From assembly GCA_964603635.1 (NCBI GenBank), contig CAZRVH010000024.1:1-5167 (forward strand): a DNA stretch of 5,167 nt, read 5' to 3'. The translations under genes and the position numbers were made by a program. Shown here one piece after another: positions 1 through 3,619 of the stretch; within the stretch, counting starts at the first letter, position 1, and every line of letters begins with the position of its first letter. The notes under the pieces are model-generated. The model did not search any database. It was given only the letters and a program-made list of their open reading frames with translations, and had not been told where the DNA came from. Origin of the DNA: CAZRVH01 sp964603635. Its GTDB lineage: Bacteria; Patescibacteriota; Gracilibacteria; Peribacterales; Peribacteraceae.

Positions 1-53
1 ACCCCGATTACAGGAATGAAAATCCTGCGTCCTAACCGTTAGACGATGGAGCC
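1..53 (-). tRNA. tRNA-Glu (UUC anticodon), 3' end cut by window edge
   Basis: On the minus strand the sequence from 53 down reads as the first two thirds of a tRNA: acceptor 5' strand GGCTCCA, D stem GTCT/GGAC around an AACGGTTA loop, anticodon stem CAGGA/TCCTG (27-23 and 15-11) closing the loop TTTTCAT, variable loop, and the start of the T stem GGGGT. The anticodon is TTC (positions 20-18), which decodes the glutamate codons GAA and GAG. The D loop and anticodon arm match the usual bacterial tRNA-Glu pattern. The rest of the T arm, the 3' acceptor strand and the discriminator base lie to the left of the window. No other tRNA follows on its 5' side. Confidence 0.95.
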
Positions 54-61
54 GTAAGAGG

Positions 62-94
62 CATGAAAGGCAACCCTCCGGGTTTCCTTTCATG
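62..94. repeat. Strong hairpin just upstream of tRNA-Glu
   Basis: CATGAAAGG (62-70) pairs with CCTTTCATG (86-94). After one mismatch (71/85), AACCC (72-76) pairs with GGGTT (80-84), leaving a three-base loop. Neither strand has a T run after it, so it is not a standard intrinsic terminator. On the minus strand it would lie in the tRNA leader, ending eight bases before the mature 5' end. It could be a processing site or the end of a transcript from the right. Function not known. Confidence 0.6.
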
Positions 95-186
95 GGCTAT
101 CCTTCCGGCAAGGAGTCGCTCCAACGCACGCAAAGCATGCGTTTCGCGACGGTTTGTCGAAAGGTGTCAAAAGAACAAGCCAGGGG

Positions 187-192
187 ATTATA
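187..192 (-). promoter_or_regulatory. Candidate -10 box (TATAAT) for tRNA-Glu
   Basis: The minus strand carries a perfect TATAAT at 192-187, which would start transcription near 180 and give the tRNA a leader of about 127 bases containing the 62-94 hairpin. No convincing -35 hexamer is found 16-18 bases upstream. The call rests on the -10 match in an AT-rich intergenic stretch and on the need for a promoter somewhere right of the tRNA. Confidence 0.35.
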
Positions 193-207
193 GCCATTCC
201 TTCTTGT

Positions 208-237
208 TTTTCCAGTAATTTTACTGTAAAATATAAT
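208..237 (+). promoter_or_regulatory. Promoter of the small membrane protein gene
   Basis: A perfect TATAAT lies at 232-237, with a weak -35 candidate TTTCCA at 208-213 (18-base spacer). Transcription would begin six to seven bases after the -10, at about 243-245, which coincides with the ATG at 244. The mRNA would then be leaderless or nearly so, agreeing with the absence of any Shine-Dalgarno sequence before this ATG. Confidence 0.5.
213..232. promoter_or_regulatory. Overlapping palindromes between divergent -10 boxes (operator candidate)
   Basis: Two perfect dyads overlap. CAGTAA-TT-TTACTG spans 213-226, and ATTTTAC-T-GTAAAAT spans 218-232. The second touches the first base of the plus-strand -10 box at 232-237, and both lie upstream of the minus-strand -10 at 192-187. 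The position suits a repressor site for the plus-strand gene, or one serving both directions. AT-rich palindromes can also occur by chance. Confidence 0.35.
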
Positions 238-243
238 AGAAAT

Positions 244-657
244 ATGTCAAACACACAAAAAACAACGGAGAAGCAATCCAGGTGGAAACATCTCTCAAAA
301 TTCCTCGCGATCCATGCGGGAATCCTTTTGCTCATGGAAACCGATATCGCGATGACGACGGCATCCGTACTGCATGAAAACAAAGTGCTCGCGCCGGTGG
401 CCGCCGTCACGACCGACAAGCTGCGGACCGAGTCCGTCATCAAGGCAGCCGGCACGTTGCATCACGCGGCTGAAAGCGGAGTGGGAATGCTTATCACGAG
501 CCAGCTTATCACCAGCATCCTCTTCGTGGTCCTGGGCTTCTTCCTGCACGTCCTCTGGGTATCGCACAGGAACAACGGGGAACGCCCCGTCCATGTGAGC
601 GTAAAGAAAGGTGCGAAGAAAGAACCAACATGGTTCTGGATGGAGATGCGCATATAA
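244..657 (+). CDS. Small membrane protein, two predicted TM segments, unknown function
   Basis: This encodes 137 residues and I do not recognise the family. A charged N-terminus (about residues 1-16) is followed by a hydrophobic stretch at about 19-42. That stretch contains E32 and D34, so it could be a marginal membrane segment or an uncleaved signal anchor. A polar middle (about 43-80) with an Ala-rich part follows, then a clear membrane segment at about 82-106 and a basic tail rich in Lys and Arg (107-137) that would face the cytoplasm. The frame stays open upstream to a TTG at 154, but ATG 244 is preferred: the 154-243 stretch holds the TATAAT box, and its translation looks unlike a protein start. 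It is the only plus-strand gene here and converges on the minus-strand terminator at 654-676. Longer minus-strand reading frames overlap it, so the call is moderate. Confidence 0.6.
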   Translation: MSNTQKTTEKQSRWKHLSKFLAIHAGILLLMETDIAMTTASVLHENKVLAPVAAVTTDKLRTESVIKAAGTLHHAAESGVGMLITSQLITSILFVVLGFFLHVLWVSHRNNGERPVHVSVKKGAKKEPTWFWMEMRI

Positions 658-676
658 AAAGCGGCCCGAAGGCCGC
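654..676 (-). terminator. Intrinsic terminator, minus strand
   Basis: On the minus strand GCGGCC (676-671), loop TTCG and GGCCGC (666-661) form a six-pair GC stem with a stable tetraloop, followed at once by TTTTTAT (660-654). It would end a minus-strand transcript coming from the promoter at 773-800. The plus-strand gene stops just to its left at 657. On the plus strand the hairpin has no T run, so it suits the minus direction. Confidence 0.8.
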
Positions 677-698
677 CTGAAGGATACGGGGTCCATGC

Positions 699-743
699 TT
701 AGCAGCACTTTCCTCCGCAATCGCATCCGTCACCACCGATCAT
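699..743 (-). CDS. Tiny Cys-rich ORF (14 codons) or small RNA transcript
   Basis: ATG at 743-741 opens a frame reading MIGGDGCDCGGKCC and ends at TAA (701-699). Four of 14 residues are Cys (positions 7, 9, 13, 14), with three Gly pairs or neighbours, giving a metal-binding look such as short metallothionein-like or thiol motifs. The frame lies entirely between a good promoter (TAGACA, 16 bases, TATAAT; predicted start near 766) and a T-tailed terminator at 676-654, so a discrete transcript of about 110 bases is predicted. There is no Shine-Dalgarno sequence before the ATG. In this genome the plus-strand neighbour also seems to lack one. If it is not translated, the same region would be a short non-coding RNA. 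No known family is claimed. Confidence 0.4.
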   Translation of the reverse strand: MIGGDGCDCGGKCC

Positions 744-772
744 AAAAGTGTGGAGAAGAAAATAACATGCTC

Positions 773-800
773 ATTATATTCATATGCTGGCCGATGTCTA
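773..800 (-). promoter_or_regulatory. Sigma-70-type promoter of the Cys-rich mini-ORF
   Basis: The minus strand has TAGACA (800-795, five of six matches to TTGACA), a 16-base spacer and a perfect TATAAT (778-773). The predicted start is near 766, about 23 bases before the ATG at 743. It is one of the best promoter matches in the window and points at a stretch with no long gene, ending at the terminator at 676-654. Confidence 0.6.
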
Positions 801-823
801 TCACTCAGACTTGACGAGTGATA
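799..823. promoter_or_regulatory. Perfect 8-bp inverted repeat upstream of the mini-ORF promoter
   Basis: TATCACTC (799-806) and GAGTGATA (816-823) are exact reverse complements with a nine-base spacer. The left arm overlaps the last two bases of the -35 box at 795-800, so the dyad covers roughly -33 to -57 relative to the predicted start. That is a usual place for a regulator of the minus-strand promoter. It lies beyond the T run of the neighbouring terminator (836-842), so it is not part of that hairpin. Confidence 0.45.
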
Positions 824-835
824 ATAAGAAAATGC

Positions 836-874
836 AAAAAAACGGAGAGGGGCACGGATGTACCACACTCTCCG
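836..874 (-). terminator. Intrinsic terminator of the pyrG / 87-codon ORF transcript
   Basis: On the minus strand CGGAGAG (874-868) pairs with CTCTCCG (849-843), and an inner stem GGTAC/GTGCC (with one G-T pair) extends the hairpin. Seven T follow at 842-836. It starts 16 bases after the stop codon at 890 and is the first strong terminator downstream of pyrG on this strand. Confidence 0.85.
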
Positions 875-878
875 CGGG

Positions 879-903
879 TCGATTCGACCTCAGATCGAAT
901 CGA
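879..903. repeat. 9-bp inverted repeat around the stop codon of the 87-codon ORF
   Basis: TCGATTCGA (879-887) and TCGAATCGA (895-903) are perfect reverse complements around a seven-base loop. The loop contains part of the TGA stop codon (892-890). In the minus-strand RNA this makes a hairpin directly before the terminator hairpin. It could protect the 3' end or be incidental. Confidence 0.5.
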
Positions 904-1153
904 TGGGCGGGCCGCGTGCACGGTAATGACAGCGCGCAGGGATGATTGAATGCCGACTCCCTGACACGATGCCAACGCCAAACGCGATCCCATCCATTGT
1001 ACCGGCAAAATGTTGTAGCGACTTAAAGAAGGTTGGGAGGTGTAAATATTCCTTTGTAAGGACAGCGAACTGTCGATGCATCAGGAAGCGCAAAACCACC
1101 TTCGTAAGCCGCGTAAAACCGCCGGTTAAAATGAACAAGAGCGTTGCAAGCAA
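890..1153 (-). CDS. Small hypothetical protein (87 aa), TTG start with strong RBS
   Basis: I do not recognise the family. The start is TTG at 1153-1151, chosen because AGAAAGGAG (1167-1159) lies just upstream with a five-base gap to the start codon, the best ribosome binding site in the window. The protein begins with a hydrophobic, lightly basic segment (about residues 2-26), which may be a membrane anchor or amphipathic helix. A polar middle follows, then a short Gly-rich hydrophobic stretch (about 55-64) and an Arg/Pro-rich tail. It lies 92 bases downstream of pyrG on the same strand and is followed at once by a strong terminator, so it may be cotranscribed with pyrG as well as from its own promoter (1199-1226). 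An overlapping plus-strand frame exists but has no such signals. Base composition is less GC-rich than pyrG. Confidence 0.5.
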   Translation of the reverse strand: MLATLLFILTGGFTRLTKVVLRFLMHRQFAVLTKEYLHLPTFFKSLQHFAGTMDGIAFGVGIVSGSRHSIIPARCHYRARGPPIDSI

Positions 1154-1198
1154 TTGTACTCCTTTCTGTTATCGTGCGTACTGCCTTACAACCGGCGC

Positions 1199-1226
1199 AG
1201 TCTACCCCTGCTTCGAACCAAGTCAA
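1199..1226 (-). promoter_or_regulatory. Candidate promoter for the 87-codon ORF
   Basis: The minus strand has TTGACT (1226-1221, five of six), a 16-base spacer and TAGACT (1204-1199, four of six to TATAAT). It starts 20 bases after the pyrG stop codon, and the predicted RNA start near 1192 leaves about 40 bases before the TTG start codon, including the ribosome binding site. The -10 match is only fair. Confidence 0.4.
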
Positions 1227-1245
1227 CGATCAATTTGTATGTTTG

Positions 1246-2916
1246 TCAATTCGCCGTCACCGCCTTCATAAAGGCATTGAACAGCGGATGCGGCCTATGC
1301 GGACGGCTCTTGAATTCCGGGTGGAACTGGCATCCGACCATGAACGGATGGTCCTTCACCTCCACGATTTCGGCGAGCCCCGTTTCCGGCCAAATGCCGG
1401 AGAACAGGAGACCGTTCTTCTCCAGCTTTTCCTTGAAGACGTTGTTGAATTCGTAGCGGTGGCGATGTCGCTCCTCGATTTCTTTTTCTCCATATGCCCT
1501 TGCCGCATGCGACCCGGGAACGAGACGGCAGGCAAACGATCCCAGGCGCAGCGTTCCCCCCTTCTCCTTGCTGTTACTCTGGCCGGGCAGGAAATGCACC
1601 ACGTACTTGTCGCGTGTCAGCTTCTGTTTCTCATCGAACTCCTCGCTGGTCAGTGCCTTGTCCTTGGTCACATGGCGGGCGAACTCGATCGCAAGGATCT
1701 GGCCACCCAGGCACAGACCCAGGTACGGCACCTTCTTTGTGCGGGCGTACTCCGCCGCGGCAATCTTTCCTTCGATGCCGCGCTTGCCGAAGCCTCCGGG
1801 CACCAGGATGCCGTCCGCGCTTTTCAGAACATCCCACGCCTCCTTGTCCTTGCGCTCCAGCTTCTCGCTATCCACCCATTCGATATGCACTTTCGCCCCG
1901 TTGAACACCGCGGCTGTCTTCAGCGCTTCGTTCACGCTCAGGTACGCGTCCTCCAGGTTCGTGTACTTGCCCACCATCGCGACCGTCACGGGCTTCGTCG
2001 CCTTTTCATGGCGCTTTTCCCCTTCCTCCCATTCGGACATGTCCGGCTTGATACGGCCCAGTTCCAGCTTCTTCCCGATGATCTCCCCGATGCGATACTG
2101 CTGCAGGTTCAACGGCACGTCGTAGATGGATGCCAGCGTCGGCGCGGGGATGACGGCCTCGCGGGGCACGTCGCAAAAGACACTCACCTTATCCAGGAGT
2201 TCCGGCGGGATCTTGTAGTCCGCGCGGGTCAGGATCATGTCGGGCTGCAAACCGATGCGGCGCAATTCGCGCACCGACAGCTGCGTCGGCTTCGTCTTCA
2301 GCTCTTTGGACGCCTTCAGATACGGCAGGAGCGTGAGATGAACATGGAAAATACGGTTCGATCCAAGCTCGTTTTTCAGCTGGCGCAATGCCTCCAGAAA
2401 GGGTTCGCCTTCGATATCCCCCACCGTGCCGCCGATCTCCACCATCACCACGTCCGCGCCGCTCTGGCGCGCCCCGTTGCGGATACTGTTCTTGATGGCA
2501 TCGGTGATATGCGGCACGACCTGGATGGTGCCCCCCAGGAAATCCCCTTTGCGCTCCTTTGCCAGCACATCGGTATAAATACGTCCCGTCGTGATGGTCG
2601 AGAGCTTGCTCATCGGCTCGTCGATGAAGCGTTCGTAGTGACCGAGGTCCAGGTCCGTCTCGGCGCCGTCATCCGTCACGAACACTTCGCCGTGCTGGAA
2701 CGGACTCATGGTGCCCGGGTCCACGTTCAAATAGGGATCCAACTTCTGGACGAACACTTTCAGACCCGACGCTTTCAAGATCGCCCCGATGGACGCGGCC
2801 GCGATTCCCTTTCCCAGACTCGAGCACACTCCTCCCGTCACCACGATGAAACGGGTGTCCGACTTCTTCCTCTGGGAGGAAGCGGCGGAACCCCGGCGCT
2901 TGGTGGAAACGGCCAT
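1246..2916 (-). CDS. pyrG: CTP synthase (glutamine-hydrolysing)
   Basis: PyrG makes CTP from UTP, ATP and glutamine in the cytoplasm, the last step of pyrimidine nucleotide synthesis. From ATG 2916 it has 556 residues, close to the family norm (E. coli 545). The N-terminal synthetase domain (about 22-290) shows the nucleotide-binding GGVCSSLGKG (28-37), the QKLDPYLNVDPGTMSPFQHG block, and GGTVGDIE. The C-terminal class I glutaminase domain has GGFGKRG, the nucleophile Cys in GLCLGGQ (C402) and the catalytic pair in QFHPE (H532, E534). All key residues are present. The usual CLGMQ reads CLGGQ here. About 20 basic, Ser/Ala-rich residues precede the core TRFIVVTGG, a short extension. The frame opens further to a TTG at 2985, but that codon falls in the likely -35 box. 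Neither start has a clear ribosome binding site. The stop is TGA. Confidence 0.97.
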   Translation of the reverse strand: MAVSTKRRGSAASSQRKKSDTRFIVVTGGVCSSLGKGIAAASIGAILKASGLKVFVQKLDPYLNVDPGTMSPFQHGEVFVTDDGAETDLDLGHYERFIDEPMSKLSTITTGRIYTDVLAKERKGDFLGGTIQVVPHITDAIKNSIRNGARQSGADVVMVEIGGTVGDIEGEPFLEALRQLKNELGSNRIFHVHLTLLPYLKASKELKTKPTQLSVRELRRIGLQPDMILTRADYKIPPELLDKVSVFCDVPREAVIPAPTLASIYDVPLNLQQYRIGEIIGKKLELGRIKPDMSEWEEGEKRHEKATKPVTVAMVGKYTNLEDAYLSVNEALKTAAVFNGAKVHIEWVDSEKLERKDKEAWDVLKSADGILVPGGFGKRGIEGKIAAAEYARTKKVPYLGLCLGGQILAIEFARHVTKDKALTSEEFDEKQKLTRDKYVVHFLPGQSNSKEKGGTLRLGSFACRLVPGSHAARAYGEKEIEERHRHRYEFNNVFKEKLEKNGLLFSGIWPETGLAEIVEVKDHPFMVGCQFHPEFKSRPHRPHPLFNAFMKAVTAN

Positions 2917-2956
2917 TTGGGAAACACGGGCAACGGGGAAGAAACAGCCCGAGAGA

Positions 2957-2985
2957 GTTTTATCAGAGGGGGGAACATCCCACAA
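2957..2985 (-). promoter_or_regulatory. Candidate pyrG promoter (extended -10)
   Basis: The minus strand has TTGTGG (2985-2980), a 17-base spacer and TAAAAC (2962-2957) preceded by TGA (2965-2963), an extended -10 pattern. Transcription would begin near 2950, about 35 bases before ATG 2916. Both hexamers are imperfect, so the call rests mainly on the exact 17-base spacing, the TGn extension and the location. Confidence 0.35.
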
Positions 2986-2995
2986 GTATTTTCCG

Positions 2996-3013
2996 TGCTG
3001 CCGCTAGGCAGCA
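2996..3013. repeat. Hairpin upstream of pyrG
   Basis: TGCTGCC (2996-3002) and GGCAGCA (3007-3013) are perfect complements around a four-base loop. There is no T run on either side. It lies between the DUF559 unit and the pyrG promoter candidate. It could stall or protect the 3' end of the DUF559 transcript, or be a protein site. Confidence 0.45.
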
Positions 3014-3042
3014 AGGACCAAGGGGTTCGTTCAAACCAAAAG

Positions 3043-3084
3043 CGTCCCCTCTCCCGCCGGGAGAGGGCTAGGGAGAGGGGCTAG
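3043..3084 (-). repeat. C-rich hairpin repeat, left copy (inverted relative to the right copy)
   Basis: Read on the minus strand this is AGCCCCTCTCCC, then a second CCCTCTCCC, a three-base loop and GGGAGAGGGGACG. The perfect nine-pair stem is 3047-3055 with 3059-3067. It matches the copy at 3468-3509 in opposite orientation, with about 32 of 42 aligned positions identical by hand. The TAG stop codon of the DUF559 gene (3083-3081) forms its inner edge. The hairpin points away from the gene. Confidence 0.8.
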
Positions 3085-3443
3085 GAAAGGGCATTCTTGA
3101 TTCTTTCCAGTACGAAATCGAGCGATGTGCGAACAGACTCATTACTGACTCTCAAGACCCTCAATCCATGCGCTCTTAAATAGGCATCACGCATCGCATC
3201 GTATTCCTGCGCACCCTTCCGAAAATGGGATCCACCATCTACCTCCACGATCATGCGCGCCTCTACGCAGAGAAAATCCGCAATGAATGGGCCGAGCGGA
3301 ACCTGTCTCCTAAATTTCCATCGGTGAAAACGTCTTGCACGTAATCTGCGCCAGAGAATCTTCTCCGTCTCCGTTTCACGCCGACGTAGATCGCGCGCTC
3401 TCTGGTGGGCAAGGCCGGAGCGCCGGACTTTTCGTCTCAACAT
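3081..3443 (-). CDS. DUF559 family protein, Vsr-like endonuclease (PD-(D/E)XK type)
   Basis: This encodes 120 residues, the usual size for this family, which is related to the very-short-patch-repair (Vsr) endonuclease fold. The start of the domain is the helix TETEKILWRRLRARRF (24-39), followed by the strand block KFRRQVPLGPFIADF (43-57) with D56, then IVEVDGGSHF (65-74) with E67, D69 and H73, then YDAMRDAYLRAHGLRVLRVSN (two parts, 81-101), and a C-terminal helix (about 105-118). These match the conserved acidic and His residues of the family, so it should be an active nuclease. Substrate is unknown. The first 22 residues are very basic. ATG 3443 is used. No good ribosome binding site or promoter is seen, and the ATG lies in a short hairpin (3441-3455). 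The gene is framed by inverted C-rich hairpin repeats, suggesting a mobile unit. Confidence 0.9.
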   Translation of the reverse strand: MLRRKVRRSGLAHQRARDLRRRETETEKILWRRLRARRFHRWKFRRQVPLGPFIADFLCVEARMIVEVDGGSHFRKGAQEYDAMRDAYLRAHGLRVLRVSNESVRTSLDFVLERIKNALS

Positions 3444-3455
3444 ACCTGAAGTATG
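3441..3455. repeat. Short hairpin over the DUF559 start codon
   Basis: CATAC (3441-3445) and GTATG (3451-3455) are perfect complements with a five-base loop. On the minus strand the second arm ends with the ATG start codon at 3443-3441, so folding would hide it. The stem is short and AT-rich, so it would be only weakly stable. Confidence 0.35.
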
Positions 3456-3467
3456 GAGGAGCCTTTG

Positions 3468-3509
3468 AGCCCCCTCACCCTGTCCCTCTCCCCAAAGGGA
3501 CAGGGAACG
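3468..3509 (+). repeat. C-rich hairpin repeat, right copy
   Basis: On the plus strand this reads AGCCCCCTCACCC, TGTCCCTCTCCCC, AAAGGGACAGGGAACG. A perfect ten-pair stem joins CCCTGTCCCT (3478-3487) to AGGGACAGGG (3496-3505) with an eight-base loop. It is an inverted, diverged copy of 3043-3084. The hairpin end points away from the DUF559 gene, as in the left copy. No T run follows, so it is not a standard terminator. Confidence 0.8.
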
Positions 3510-3566
3510 TTGCTAAGGGTGTCATGAATGCGGCGAACGCTGTTCCAAGATGCGATAGAACAACCC

Positions 3567-3595
3567 CAAAGAAAAGCGCCCTTTCGGGCGCCTTT
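3567..3595 (-). terminator. Intrinsic terminator of hppA
   Basis: On the minus strand GCGCCC (3591-3586), loop GAAA and GGGCGC (3581-3576) form a GC stem extended by AAG/TTT pairs, followed by TTTTCTTT (3575-3568). It begins about 25 bases after the hppA stop codon at 3620. It separates hppA transcription from the DUF559 unit and pyrG. Confidence 0.85.
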
Positions 3596-3619
3596 CTCTC
3601 CGTTGAGACGGATGGGATC

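Larger units (their letters stand above)
3043..3509. mobile_element. Candidate small mobile unit: DUF559 gene between inverted hairpin repeats
   Basis: The unit of about 467 bases consists of the DUF559 nuclease gene with a related C-rich hairpin repeat at each end in opposite orientation, hairpins outward. It sits cleanly between hppA and pyrG. The left repeat starts at the gene's stop codon. No target-site duplication is seen in the flanks, and there is no known transposase. That it moves is inferred from layout only. From memory, similar CCCTCTCCC hairpin repeats are common between genes in many bacteria and often lie near DUF559 genes, but this was not checked. Confidence 0.4.

Noticed and set aside
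165..170. Perfect TTGACA on the minus strand upstream of tRNA-Glu
   Set aside because: No -10-like hexamer is found 16-18 bases downstream. The TATAAT at 192-187 is on its wrong side.
295..726. Minus-strand frame of 143 codons over the small membrane protein gene
   Set aside because: It runs through the terminator hairpin at 661-676 and has a low-complexity charged translation and no fitting start signals.
836..1226. Stable non-coding RNA (tmRNA or RNase P RNA) in the gap behind pyrG
   Set aside because: The length of about 350 bases fits, but none of the conserved core sequences of either RNA is present.
1246..1248. UGA recoded as an amino acid
   Set aside because: UGA falls exactly at the expected C-terminus of PyrG, so it is a stop codon in this genome.
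942..1271. Plus-strand frame of 109 codons, Cys- and Pro-rich
   Set aside because: It overlaps the minus-strand 87-codon ORF, which has promoter, ribosome binding site and terminator. This frame has none of these and runs into the pyrG end.
1144..3084. Plus-strand open frame of 646 codons
   Set aside because: It lies opposite pyrG and is a shadow of its GC-rich codons. The translation is rich in His, Arg, Gln and Leu without any recognisable domain, and pyrG is certain.
3020..3520. Target-site duplication flanking the DUF559 unit
   Set aside because: The flanking bases left of 3043 and right of 3509 show no convincing direct repeat of three or more bases beyond chance.
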